Below, in pieces: positions 45,701-58,700 of a stretch of 64,000 bases of DNA (its first letter is position 1; each line of letters starts with the position of its first letter). This DNA comes from Udeniomyces pyricola. Taxonomy: Eukaryota; Basidiomycota; Tremellomycetes; Cystofilobasidiales; Mrakiaceae. Where the stretch lies: NCBI GenBank assembly GCA_039545295.1, contig BCIK01000008.1, positions 302,255 through 366,254 of the forward strand. The letters are read 5' to 3'. Position numbers and translations under genes: made by a program. Below the pieces are notes generated by a model. The model searched no databases. It saw only the letters and a list, made by a program, of their open reading frames with translations, and was not told the origin of the DNA.

Positions 45701-47895
45701 TGCATGCGATTCGAACAGCGTCAAGACCTCTAAGTGGGTTGGTGACTGCTTCATCTACACCACGGCCTCCAACAAGCTGTCGTACCTCGTCGGCGACCAA
45801 TCCCACACGATCAACCACTTTGATCAGTCAGTTTGCTCCCCTTTCTTTTTGCTCTCCCCTATCTGTTGCTTCACCCTTTTCAACTATCTCTGCCATGTCA
45901 TCTTAGACTCGAAGATCGACGAGAACCTGGAATCTGATCCCTTAACACTTTCCAACATGGCCTTTCTTCTCATGCTCATAGGCCAATGTACCTCCTCGGC
46001 TACCTTCCTTCCCAGAACCGAATCTACCTCGCCGACAAGGACGTCAACTTGTTCTCATATTCCCTTGCTGTGTCGCTGATTGATTACCAGACGGCCGTCC
46101 TCCAGGGCGACCTCGAGCGAGCCAAGGAGATCTTGCCGACGGTGCCGGGAGATCAGAGGAACCGGGTCGCCAGGTTCTTGGAATCGCAAGGTTTGTTTGA
46201 TTGCCTTTTTTTCTGTCATTTTCTTGCTTTCTTCTGTCTTCTTCGTTGTGTGAGACTTTAGTGGTCCGCTTCGTTTGTGTTATGCTTTCAAGAACTGATT
46301 GAGAACAAATGGTTTCACATCGCGATTGTTGGCAGACCTCAAGGAGCTCGCGCTCGAAGTGACGACGGATCCCGACCACAAGTTTGAGCTCTCGATCCAA
46401 CTCGACGACCTCGAATCGGCCCTCGCCCTCGTTCGGGCCGACAAAGACTCCTCGGCCGAAGCCAAGTGGCGAACTGTAGGCGACAAGGCGCTCGCCGCAT
46501 GGAAAGTCGAGCTCGCGGAGGAATGCTTTAGACATGCCGGAGATTTGGGAGCGTTGTTGTTGATCTACACCAGCGTCGGAGACGTTAAGGGCATCAGATG
46601 GTTGGCCGAAACGGCTCGTGAGTCTTGTTTTCTAAAGATTGTTTTTGTTGTCAATTTTTTTGAGCAAGGAGTGGTCAAGAAGTCCCTCCCTCCTTCCTTC
46701 AAGTACGGAGGGAGGAAGGCCGGCGAGATTTATAAACTGGCGGGGTTCATTTACAAACCAAGAGCACCGCGCTCATCTGTGCCCAACGCCATCGTTGTCT
46801 GTTTTTTTTTTCTTTCTTTNTTTTNTTTCTTCTTTTTTTTTTTTTTTTGCTTCTTCCTTTTTTCACCTCCCTCGTCACCCTTAACAGTCGCCAAGGGTCT
46901 CAACAACATTGCTTTTGCGGCTTACCTCCAACTGAACGACCTTACGCCTCTCCTTGAGCTCCTCATCGCGACGGATCGAATCCCGGAAGCGGCCCTTCTT
47001 GCACGAACGTACGCGCCATCGCACGCTTCGGGTATCGTGGCCCAATGGAAGAAGATGCTCGAAGGCGAAGGCAAAGCGAAAGTCGCCAAGGCCGTGGCAG
47101 ACCCGGGATTGGAAGGCGAGAAGACGTTGTTTGAAGAAGGATGGGAGGAGGCGATCCAGAGGGAGGAAGAGATGAAGAGTGGAGGGCTCATGGACGAAGA
47201 TGAGGAAGTGGTGAATGGTCATGGTGGAGAGAGTGCTGAGCAGGTCGAGGAGGATGAGGAGGAAGAGGCATTCGTGGAAGCTCAGGCTGAGGGAGAAGAC
47301 TCGGAAGCGGGTCAGAATGGAGAGACCGACCATCAAGACGATGACGACGAACCGAGCCTCGTCGAGAAGGCTCAGGAGAAAGTCGAGGAACTCACGACGG
47401 GTCTTAAGGATCTCGTCGTAGGAGATGCAAGTCACGACGATGAGGCATCGCAGAAAGGTGTGTGTCATGAAGCTTCTTTTTTCTCTCTTCTTTTTTTTTC
47501 TTCTTCTTTCTCTCTACATTATTCGTTCTCGAGGTCATCACTGACATGTTTGACAACATCCGCCATCCCTTCTCCAATATATCTCTCATTCGTCTCGATT
47601 CGCTATCCTTTTGTTCCAGCCACCGGATCCCCGATATCACCCGTCAAGGAACAGGACGACGAGGCGTAAGACTGAGTTAGACTGATCCCAAGGAAACCTC
47701 GGATTTTTTTTTTTTCATTTTAGGGCGGCAGCTACTGCTGCTCTCAATGCCAAACCGAGTCGAGAACAAAAACAAACGAAGGAAGAAAAGAAAAAAAAGA
47801 CTATCCGTTATATCTTCTCTCCACTCTATTCTTTTTGTGTTTCCTTCCTGTTTTTTTTTTCCTCTCTCTCTCTTTTTTTGTTTTGTTTTTGTTGA
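42760..47895 (+). CDS. SEC27: Coatomer subunit beta' (beta'-COP)
   Basis: Beta'-COP forms part of the COPI coat on Golgi-to-ER vesicles and binds KKxx cargo tails through its propellers. Exons: 42760-42762, 42852-42872, 42976-43046, 43267-43394, 43533-43619, 43768-43865, 44037-44254, 44416-44683, 44800-45312, 45449-45615, 45719-45826, 45982-46190, 46336-46617, 46888-47457, 47620-47665, 47724-47895 (986 residues). The joined N-terminus [20 protein letters not shown] aligns with the family's start, with exon 1 supplying only the ATG; a start at 42855 is the alternative. WD repeats include [36 protein letters not shown] and [13 protein letters not shown]. The coatomer WD-associated region has [20 protein letters not shown] and [20 protein letters not shown]. 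An acidic tail follows. The last exon runs from [16 protein letters not shown] into a Phe/Ser-rich end that looks like translated 3' UTR, so the true terminus is uncertain. Confidence 0.93.
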
Positions 47896-49098
47896 ATCGG
47901 GCCCTACACGAGGTATCTTGAGTTCCTTTATGGGAGGCGATATTCGTTTTCTCTCTTACTTTTCTTTCTTGCCATCTTTCCTTTGCCCCTTTCCTCTCCT
48001 TGTGTGTTTTCTTTTTCTCTTTCTTTCTCACTCTTTTCTCGCTCTCTTTTTTTTTTCTCTCCATCTCACTTTCTCTTTCTTCTTTCTCAGTCTTCCATGC
48101 CAGTTCGGGCGGAATGATTTCTCAATCGTTTTCTAAAGGGAGATCAGTCGCAATTGAATCCCAGTAACCCCCCCCCCCTTCTCCGTTTCCTACTCCGGCG
48201 GCTTTTCTTAATCATGCACGTTCATCATCATTGTGTTCACCTTGCTTCCATGAGTAGACAGGCAACGTCGCATCAACGGCGATTGACGCGCGCGGAACGA
48301 TGGAGTCCAAAAAAAAAAAAAAGATGATTCATTTTTGCTACGTGATAGATATGTACGACGTGTAATATTGGAAAAAAAACAAAAACAAAAAAGCATTGGA
48401 CATCAATCCATCCAAAAAAATCGATCCAACGACTACACTCACACGCCCACACACACACACACACACAAAAAGGAAAGAAAGAAGAGAAGATTTGGAAGAT
48501 GAAAAAGGAGAGATCAAGAAGAAGAAAGTAGGATCGCTGACTGCAAGCAAGACAGGAAGAAACGACGCAGGACCAAAAGAAGAAGAACAAGGAGAAAAAA
48601 AAAAGGAGAAAGAAGGATATGGAATAGGAGGACTCCCAAAAGAAGGATAAAAAAAAGAAAAAAAAAAGAAGCGCACGGGAATTGACAAGCCGGGGGAGGA
48701 GGGAGTGATACGGAATTTAGCCAGCGGGCCCCATCGGGTACTACGGTGTGTGCAGAGGTGGAAGCGAGGGAGAGGAGGAGAGGGTCGGGTTGTGATTGTA
48801 CGTTCGTTCTTAAGGGTCGTTTGACGAAGAAATCGCGGAAAGATAGGCGGATAGATTGAGGAGAGAAATATAAAGAAAGAAAGAAAAAAAAAAGGGAAGG
48901 AAAAAAAAAAAAACGGATGCGTGAACGGAGTTCGATGATGTGAGAACTGTCTCAAGATCCTCGGGGAAAGAAAATAAGACAGCCAGAAGAAGGACAAGAA
49001 AAAGAAGAAAGAAAAACGAGAAGAAATAAGGGTTTCTTTTCTTGGGCATTTTTCCTTTCTTTCTTTTTCTCCACGTTTCGGACAAGCAGGCGGTCCTT
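47896..49098. other. Convergent spacer between SEC27 and NOB1
   Basis: This 1.2-kb region is T/C-rich on the plus strand up to about 48110 and A/G-rich from 48305 to 49040. Open frames in it are low-complexity Phe/Ser/Leu or Lys/Glu and are not credible proteins. A CA repeat lies at 48447-48468. It holds the two 3' UTRs and possibly a spliced last exon of SEC27 (acceptor near 48090). Confidence 0.55.
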
Positions 49099-51771
49099 CT
49101 ACTTCTTCTTTCGACCGACGGCGTTGACGTTCTTTTTCGGTCCGACGCGAGGGAGGAACGAGCCATCGGCGTTGAGACCCCCTTCACCTCTACGACCCTT
49201 GCCGCTCATGCCGACGCTGTACATCTCCGGCCTGAGTAGAAGAAGGAAAAAGGGGATCGAAAGAAGAAAAAGTACACGCGCAAAAACCAAGTCGAGAAGT
49301 AAGAAGTGAGTGAGTTTTAGGAACCACAAGAGACTCGCCGAAAAGGAGAGGCAAGAGCGACGTAAGAAAAAAAAAAGAAAAAAAAAAGAACAGAAACACT
49401 TACATCCAGTCTGCATCTCTCCACGTTCCCGCCCCTCTTCCTTCCTCCAATCCCTTCGCCAACTTCCGTTCAGCCTTCACCCTCCGTCCCTCTTCCATCC
49501 TCAACCCCTTCTGGAACGCCGCGTCGTCTTCCCTCAACACCAAACCGCTTCCTCCCGAACTCTGAGCCTTAGCCGAGCCCATCTTAGGCGCCGGGATCGA
49601 AAAGACCGTCCCGCGGGTATGGTACTGGAAGTTCTTCTTGAGGTGAACGATCGTCGTCGGTTCAGCAGGTTTCGTCGGAGCTCCACCGGCAGCGGTCGTG
49701 GACGAAGAAGAAGATGGCGAGGGAGCCGATGGGGTGACGGTCGTGATGGCAGTTCGCATGAGCGTCGGTCCACCGCAGGTCGGGCAAAATTTCTTGGTGG
49801 GATCCTTGCAGAGTCTAAATCGGCGCGGATAAGACGAGGAGGAAGAAGCGATTTTTGAGAGGTGGTGGAGATGTGAGGGAGAGGGAACGAGAATCCGAGA
49901 TGGGCGGGTTTCAAGAGTGAGAACAGGAAGAAAAAAAAATAAAGGAAAGAAAAACAGACGTCAGCTATCTGCTTGGTTTCCTTGCCTTGAACTCGAGATG
50001 AGACAAGACCGGTGAAAGAATGATAACCGAGAAACCGCAACAACGAAAGAAACACGGCAAGAGAGAATTTCGAGAAGGAAAGGGGGGGGGGGGTTTGAAC
50101 GTAGATAAAGACGCACTTGAAGCAAGCATGACACCTCAAGACCCAGCTCCTTACACTCCTGATCCTCCTTCCTTCCCCTCCGACCAAGTTCAAGCCCATC
50201 TGCAGCAGGACGTTCTGGACCGCAAAGTCCGAGGTCATGCAAGCCGACTTCATGATCGCCCTCGGCTTGCTCTTGGCTTTCTTGCCCTTGTTCTTCTTCT
50301 TAGCCCCATTGGCGGCTTCGTCATCATCATCCGGCAGAGCGAGTCCTAGGTCCCGAGCTTTGTGCGTCGAGATGTTGGTCGGGGTGATCCATTCACCGGC
50401 TTCGGGGGAAGAGTCCGAGTCGGAGTCTACGTCGGGTTGAGTCGTGGTAGCGGCAAGACGAGGAGAAGAAGGGCCCGCTTCAGGTTGGTCTTGCTCCTGC
50501 TCCGGAGCGTTAGAAGCCAGGTTAACACTGGGTTCTTGATCTTCCTCCTGCGGTTCGTCCAGCGACGCATGGAACAACTCATTCGCCAAAGCGTCCGCCG
50601 AAGAGGTCGTCGGCTTAGCAACGGCGGCAGCGGCGGCGGCGGGTGCTGCGGGGGAGCTCTTATCCTTGTCTGCGGATTTCCACGAGAGATCTTTAGGAAG
50701 CGTCTTGCCCGGAGCATCAGTGAGAGAGTAGGGTGTTGGCGGAGGGAGAACGACGGGGGTAGAGGAAAGGTGTTTCTTGCCCCAGGTGGAGGTGGAGGGA
50801 AGAAGAGGTGGGGCAGTCTTGGGCGAAGTCGAGATGGGTTCGGCCGTCGGAGGAAGCGCAGATTGGGAAGAGATGGCAGAGGTGGGGACAGAAGACGCGT
50901 CGGAGGGAGTGGGACCGTTGGCGGCGACGGAAGCAGGAGCAGCAGCAGGGATGGATGAGTTGTCGGTCGCAGAAACAGGAGGTTTGCCCAACGGCGGCTG
51001 AGGAAGAGGACGAGAATTGAAGCGAACGACCAAGCATACGTGTTTAGCTGCAATCTCGACAGTCAGACGATAATTCGGAGTAACCAGATACAAAGGAGAA
51101 AAAAAATACAAAACAAAATGCACAGCCAAGAGGAGACACAAGCGATATATATATGCGAGCAGGCGTGAATGGAGAAAGCAGAGAGAAAGAGAGCCACAAA
51201 CCTTTCCAAGTTCCGTCCTAACTCTCCACAATCCATTCTCCTCCACCTCCACTGCGTACGTCAACGCCAACACGCACAGATCCGTATGACTCAACACGGC
51301 ATAATCACCCGTCTGTTTCGCAAACTTTGTCACCATCGCCAGAGAGACCACGTCGGGGTCGCGCACTTCGACTTCAACGCCCTCGAGAAGGGAGAGCCGA
51401 TCAAAGTGCTCGCGCGCTCGTTTGTCCCGGATCTCGGCGAGGACTTGGGGCGCGATGAGGTATTTCGACGCGAGTCCTCGAAGAGGTGAGAGGGTCAGAA
51501 GAGGGGCTGCATCGAGGATGAGATTCTTGATTGGCGGAAGGGTAGGGGGTGAAGGCGGCGAGGCGACGTCGGATGGCGACTGCTGCTGCTCCTCTTGCTC
51601 TTGCTCGGGCTCGGGCTCGTTAGAAGGGGTGGATAAAACCGGAGTGGATTCTTGTTGAATGTCGTTGATAAGGGTGGGTTCTGAAGTCTCTGTACTGGAC
51701 TGGTTGGTGGAGGACATGTCGGCTGGGATGTCTGAGACGAGAGGGGAGGAAGAGGAAGGACCGTCAGACAT
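49099..51771 (-). CDS. NOB1: 20S pre-rRNA D-site endonuclease Nob1
   Basis: Nob1 cleaves the 3' end of 18S rRNA in late cytoplasmic 40S maturation. Four exons (51771-51202, 50997-50117, 49814-49404, 49231-49099) give 664 residues, longer than usual because of inserts. After a Ser/Glu/Gln-rich lead, the PIN domain (about 82-190) begins IKNLILDAAPLL, with the catalytic-type Asp at 87, then VLAEIRDKRAREHFDRL and TGDYAVLSHTDLCVLALTYA. A Pro/Ala/Ser-rich insert of roughly 200 residues follows. The conserved C-terminal half has GEWITPTNIS, KSACMTSDFAVQNVLLQMGL and the zinc ribbon CHACFK...FCPTCGGPTL (two CxxC pairs split by an intron). FQYHTRGTVFSIPAPKMG and the basic tail GRRGEGGLNADGSFLPRVG complete the family pattern. 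Confidence 0.95.
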
Positions 51772-52745
51772 GGCGGATGGGACAGGGCAAAATGATGGTG
51801 GACTCGATGTTGGGCTCGACGAAATTCGTTCCCCTCTCTATCCTTGACGGCCAGCTAGTAATTAAGCTGCATATCAGCTCGCTTATTCCAGCCGCTTTAT
51901 ATATGTCGCCCTCGTTTGTTGATTCAAGATCACGTATACGCCCCTCTCATCAATATCTCGAATCAGGTCCAATCGTAGATGTATATATATATATATATAT
52001 CATCATCCTCACATATGCACAACAACATGACAGCCTGCATGCAGCCATATCTTCATCCTCAATCAGTCAATTCCGTTCGAGCAGAAAATATGTACCATCG
52101 CTACCTTGCTGGTCGCGGCGCGCACCTCTGCGGCACGTCATTTCGCGACACTGACTGCAGTAGTCATATATGGGAGGGAACTAGCGAGAGCTATAACGCG
52201 AGCAGAGTGTGAAAGACAGAAAAGAAAACTTTAGTCAAAGGAAAAGAGCAAAAAAAAAAGTTTTTGAAAAGAAAAAAGAAAAACCGTCCGTGTGATACGA
52301 GGAGAAGAAAGAAGAAGAAAAGAAACAAAGTGGCGTTGAAAAAAAGAAAAGCTGAGATATATTGGGTAAAGGACGTGGCGTCGTAATATGGGTTCAACGA
52401 AAGAGAGTGAATGACGTGTGACGAGCGGGGTAAGAGAAGAAAATGAAAGAGTATGAGAGAGAGAGAGGCAACAAGGATAGAATATAAAAAAGAGGGTCTT
52501 TTGAGTTCGATGCAAATAGCTAGAAGGAAATGCAGAAAAATATAGAGAAACGAGTATTGGAGAGCACGAAGGGGATGCAAAGAAAGACGAAAATGAAAGT
52601 GGGCAAGGTGAATCCAACATGAGTCATGAAACTGGGACATCAAAAGTTGGGATGCGAGTCAGGTATGCGTGAAGGAGGAAGGCGGGGTGAGGGGGGGAGG
52701 CGGAGCAGAGACAAGGTCTCCTTGAAAGACCCATCATTGTCTTGT
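51772..52745. other. Spacer between NOB1 promoter side and chitin synthase 3' end
   Basis: This 974-bp region carries the NOB1 promoter (left part, with a TA-rich microsatellite at 51979-52000) and the 3' UTR of the chitin synthase (right part, purine-rich on the plus strand at 52205-52600). No further gene is supported. Confidence 0.5.
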
Positions 52746-55700
52746 CTAGAGTCGGGAGGAGAGGATAAGGTCAATGGACGAGTTGATGAACGGTACGCGG
52801 TTCGAGAGGTCGGCCTTTGGGAAGCGAGCAAAGAGGGCCAAGCGAGTCGTTCTAGTTGAGAAGGAGACAGATATGGAGGAATCGAGAGATGGAAGTGCGA
52901 TTGTCAGACGACGCGAAACACGAGGGGGCGGCCCTGAGGTTGCAAACATAAAAGTCAACGAGAAAGAAAAGGACAAACTTCTTGGTGACACTCATCAGGT
53001 CCTGACTCGAAAGATACGTCTTGAGTCTGGAAAATAAAGGAGAGGATTGAGGTGGTGGTCAGCAAAGATATCATCTACATCTTTCGTCGACTGCCTCCAG
53101 ATATTGATCACCAGATATAGACTGGATCGGTCTACTCACTCGGCAATGACGTCTTCATCCGATGGATCCGTGCTCTGACTTGGCGGTACGACCGCGAATG
53201 GGTTGGCTGTCGTGGCGAGTGAGAACGTCGACATGCGAGCGTCTCCCACACCACCTCCCACGCCCATGCCCATCGGTGGCGGTGGCATCATCATGCTGCC
53301 ACCGCCATAACTCGAAGGCGGTCCGCTCATGCTGAGCATCGTGTTTCTAGGTGGGCCCATTCCTGGGAACTGCGGCGGGAAGAGGGGCGAGTTCATATCT
53401 GAAGGGTGAACCGAGCCGGCGTAGCCCATTGGGGGTAGAGGAGGCGGGGGCGTTCCCGTCTGTGCATAAGGGGGAACGTTGCCGTATAGCGAATACGTGT
53501 TGCCAAAGGAGGCCATCGAGGGCATTCGGGAGGGAGGCGGGAATTGAGATTGAGGGCGCAACGAGGGATTTGAGCCGTGATGTTTGAGGGGAGATGAGTC
53601 ACGGCTATAGAGCAAAAGAAGGACCCAGATACATCAGCATACAAAGATTGTGAAGCAAACAGGGCGCAGACAAAGCCCAACAGAAGATATGCATCAAGAA
53701 AATGTCAACAACTGACTAATAGTCGCCTCCACCACCCATCTGAGAGCCATAGACTGAGCCTGCGCCCGTCATGGGACGAGGACTACGGTTCGAAATCGGT
53801 CGCTTAATATCGCGCCATGAGCCTGTCTCGGTGCCGGCGATAGAGCCCGATTCATGTCGCGATCCTTCTTCCCAAGCCTCGGCTTCGTAGTCTTTATACA
53901 CCGAGGACAACAAACAACAGCGAAATCACAAAGGCATCAGTCATGTGCCATTGACTCGCTCAGTTGCAAGTCAAATCATGGTCGAGCGTCCGACTCACCG
54001 CTAAACTTTTTGAGAGGAATCATCGAGTCATCAAAGTGCTCGCCTTCGCTCGTGATAACTTTCTTGTCGGACCCTTCACCAATGACGACTCGGGTGTTAC
54101 CCCAACTGAAGTCGTCCATCGACCAGAACGAATAGATGGGCAAGAAGAACGAGTAGACCGGGAAACTGTAAATGGAAGAGGGTAGAATCGGAAAGGTAAA
54201 GAAAAAATGATACATCAATGGTCGTCAGAAGGTCAGCAGAGCGGATCAACAACAAAATGATTGAGGTTATCATGCCGAGCAATGCTCACGCCATGATGTA
54301 AATGACCATCCATCCAATGAGCATGAATTCTCGTTTGACGAGGAAGATAATAGCCTACGACAAGGACCACATCAGAGTCAGCAAAACGCGACCTACGATC
54401 GATACGACCCAGGCAAAACGGATGTTACAACGTACCTGAAGTCCATACACAGCTCCAATCATCGCAAGGGCAATGATGGGAACGGGAGCTTGACCGGTAG
54501 CGACAGTGATGATCAGGTAAAACAGCTGAAAGAGGAAAATTCGTACGAAGTGGCACGTGAGGAATGAGTTATTGATGAGTTGAGTGACGGAAAAAGATCA
54601 AAAAGTCCAGCACGTCGAACTGGAAGTCAAGACATAAAAACATACGTAGATACAAGTCGCGGGAAGGATCTGAGTAGGCAAAAACAGTCGGTTGTGGTCA
54701 ATACAGCGACCCTCAGGAACAGCATGAGAAAATTTGGGGTGAGGAACCCTTAAGATTCAATCACTCACAAGCGTTCCGACGAGATCCAAAAAGACGATGA
54801 ACCGCATGGAGAAGAGGCAGAACCCGCAAAGCTCAGGCAAGAAGTAGAGTTCGGCAAGGTTATGAATCGTCGAGTTGATCCATCGTCGTCGCTGCGACAG
54901 CAAAACGGCCCATCGGTCGGGCGCGACCGTCCACGCGATAGCGTCCGGAGTAAACTTCATTTTGTAAGCAGGGAAGTACTTCATCATGAGCGTCGTCAGG
55001 TATCGATCCTCGCCGAGGGAGAAAAGATTCTTCTTGTGGAGCGTGTCGACGAGAGGTTCAGAGTAGTCGTCGATGATACGTTGCGAGATGATGATGGGTC
55101 GACCCTTGTCAGCCGTTCGGAGGCGGTAGACAGAGAAACAACCGGGCAAGCAGGTGACAGAGCCAAAGAGGGACTCGAATGCCTTGGCAAGATGATGCGA
55201 GATGAAATACTCGTATACCTGCGACAACGGAGAACATCAACGGGCGCAAAAGGAAAGCTCGGAAGAGTCAGAAGATGATCGTCCAAAGCCCACGCCGGTC
55301 CACCGTTGCCATGTGGTGACAGCTTGACCCACCTGAATCATAGTCGTGATCGAATCCATCTCGTTCTGAAGTTTGGTCTCTCCACAGATACCGATGATGC
55401 TCGAATCGTCGATTGTGCAGGCAATCATTCGGTTCAGCGAGTCTGGAGCGACCATCTGGAAATAGAAAGAAAGGATCAAGCAAAAACAGTTCAATAAAAA
55501 CAGGAAGCATGTGCATTTTCCATTTCAGCTCCACGATGCCAATAGACCATCACAACTGACCGTATCAGCATCGACCTGGAACAGGTACTCGTAGAACGCC
55601 GGATCGATACCGATGACGTTCCTCATCTGGTGATAGATCTCGAGCTCGAGTGGGGCCATAGGGGAGTCAAAGTGGACTCGGTTGAGGTACCGAAGGAGGA

Positions 55701-58700
55701 GCACCTGTGAATCTCGCTTGCCTCGGTTGCCTGGCTTGGATCGCTCGCTCGGCTTGCCGACCTTGACGACGACGACGTAACTAGAAGGGACAGCGAAAGG
55801 AAAACAATGAGTCAAATCGCTTACTAGCATTTGCTTGATCGCCCCTGAGGATCTACACTCACGGAACGACGTGACCCTCAAACTCATAGAGTCCACTGTA
55901 AACCTTGCCGTAATTCAGCTGCTTCGAGCCTTCGCCAACAGACTTGAACAGAAGAGGTTCCGGGTCGAGCTTCGGATCAACTCCGAGCAAGTCGAGAACA
56001 ATTCGTGGCGTCGTACGGTCGTTACCGGAACCGATAATGTTACCGTCGCAAAGGAGGAAGATGAGCTTGCGCTTGTCGTCGTAGTTGAGTGCCGCGAGGG
56101 AATCGATTGTCTTGCGAAGAGACTCCTCGCCCTCGGTGTAACAGGGAATCTGACAGATGACAAACTTGTCCAAGGTCTCGGGATTGCGCTTTCCCGTGAG
56201 CTGAAGGGCAGCAAGGACTGAAAAAGCCGCGCAACAAACGCAAAAAAAAAAAAAAAAAAAAAAAAAAGAATCAACACCGACTTTAGTCATCTTGCCAAAG
56301 ACCGTCACAAGCTGCTACCACTAGGTTGGATCCAAAGATCGCTGGTGCAACATACATTTGACTCCGATGGTAATCATGATGAGGATCGAGAACGATAGCA
56401 GGATGTAGTTGTTGACGGTGCATCGGGGCGACTCTCGGAAATCCGTGTCGCCACGGTAGAATGCGTTGCGAAGACAAGTGTATTGCTGAGCGGCATAGGT
56501 CTCATTCATGTTGGAAAGAACCTTTTTGACGTTGGAACTGATGTCCTGACCGGGCTGGTTCTGGAAGAGCGAAGTGAGAGAGCTGTCAAGGAAGCCGTAT
56601 GTCGCCTTGTCGTCGTCGGTGGTCTTGGCGTCGAGGGTGGTGAAGTAGTCTGAAAGATCATAGACGCCAGAATTATAGATTGCCCACGTTCTGCCATGAA
56701 GGATAAACGCGACGCCGCGCATGCATCAGTCGAGAACAACACCATCAATGTAGGAAACTATACAATCCAAAGGACAGGGGGGGGGGGGGATTTCTGGCAA
56801 AAGAACATGGTTTGGGGCGATACAAGACTACACAAACTCACTTGGAACCATCGTCGGCGGAAGCAGTGATTTCCTTCTTCGAGTAAACGAATCGACCCTT
56901 GTAGTAATCCTTCATGAACGGCAAGAACGTGTTGGGGAACCATTCGACGTCCGCGAGCGCAGTTGAGCCGTAAGTCTGGAGATCGCCCGACCAGTGAACG
57001 GCATAATCGGCAACGGGCGTAAAGTTGCGAGTGAGTGTGAGCGACTCATCGGTGACAAGGCCTGGGCAGGCGACAGTGAAGGGGATGGGGAAGTAGCCGG
57101 TAAGATCCTGGCCAGCCATTTCAAGCATGATCTCGTCAGTGACTGGGTAGGCAGTGACGTCTGAATGTTGCCCCTTCCAAAACTTGGTGATATCGTAGAC
57201 CTTGCCTGTAAAAAAAAGGAGCGAGTATAGGCCGAGAAATTTGCAGAAAAAAAGATATCGAGCCCAATCCACGCACAACGATCAGTCAACGATGGATCAT
57301 CGAAAGGGCCATCAGAAACAAATCGCGACCGTGACTCGTTAACGTACCATAAACGGCGACGTAGAACGTGTTGGACTGAGCGTGTTCCCCGACCTCGTTG
57401 GTATTCCACGCGTAGTCAAATTCAGGGCAGAGAAGCTTGCCGAAGCCGACGACGTAGAAGATGACGACACCGCAGAGGAAGAAGATGAGCATGCAAATGG
57501 CAAGCTTTTCCCTCCAAGCAAGCCGAACGTCCGGTCTCTTCATCTTCCCGATCGACGAGAGTGCCGACGAGGGGATCCAGCCCGTCAGAAGCCAGACGAA
57601 CCGGACCCACCACTTGCGGCTGCCTTCGATAGGGATCGTCTCGACCGTACCCTTTTCTTTGACAACAAGACCGTCGGCGGCTTCGTCCTTGTGAGCAGGG
57701 GTAAGGCCATCGAGAGCGGTCGCGGTGAAGCCCGGCTCGGGCGTTGAGACGTGGTCTCGCGATTTATTCTCTTGCCAAGCCTCAGGCTCGACCCAGGACG
57801 CAGCATAATCGGCTCGCGCAACGGCCGGCAATGGGCCTCCACTCATTCCTCCTGTACCCCTTTCATTCCCACCACCCCGAGTCGAAGCTTGGTCGTAGCC
57901 GGAATAACCATTGCCTGGGGCGGGCTCAAAGTAGCCTGAGCCGGTAGTGTTGGTGCGTCGCAGCAAGAGATCCTCGGCACTCTCGCCCGCTTGGTCGTGA
58001 CCAGCCCAAGGCGTACGGGGCGAGAGCAGATCGTCGTTGCCGTGCGTCTGGACTGAGTCGTCGAGGTCCTCGGCCGCGATTGGGTCGCCTCGCTTCTTTT
58101 CGTCATCGCGGACCTCATCCTCAATCTCCTTCCAGGCGTCGTAGCTGAGCCACACGCGATGTTCGCCAAGGGCGTAGTCCGTGCCTTCCGTCCAGCTTCG
58201 ACTGGTAGCAAAATCAGCGATGGAACGCTCGGGCTCGGCCTGGTTCGGCTCGAGGCCGTATCGCGAGACGAAGGAAGCGTGCTCAAAGTCGGCTACGTAA
58301 TCGGCTTGACGACGGACGACCATGTCGGGGAGCAGGAACGATCGAAGTTGAGCCTTGACGCGACGCTTGTCAAACGCATTTGGAACGGCATTATCGTTGG
58401 GTCGAATGCAAAGAACGTCCCACGTCCGGGCAGCTTCAAGCGCCGGGAAGAGACCGGAGAGAGTCGCGTTGAGCTGGGTCGTGATGGTGTGGATATCTCC
58501 CGGCTCAAGGATTGGCTCAAAGGGCGGGGAATCGGACGATAACGAGGTCGGGTGGCGGAAAGGCGTGACCGAGACTTGAGCTTGGACGATCGTCGAGTCG
58601 TCTTGCGGGTGGACTTCGGCAGCGAGCGAGGGTCCGGAGAAGAGCTTCTGGACGAAGGGATCGGTTGAGCCGCGGAGGAGGAGGACGAACGACGAGTCGA

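Noticed and set aside
46299..47669. Separate 456-residue gene
   Set aside because: It is a read-through of SEC27 exons and two stop-free introns; splice sites and coatomer similarity show that it is part of SEC27.
47896..49098. Small genes in the SEC27-NOB1 spacer
   Set aside because: All frames are homopolymer-driven Phe/Ser or Lys/Glu sequences typical of UTRs.
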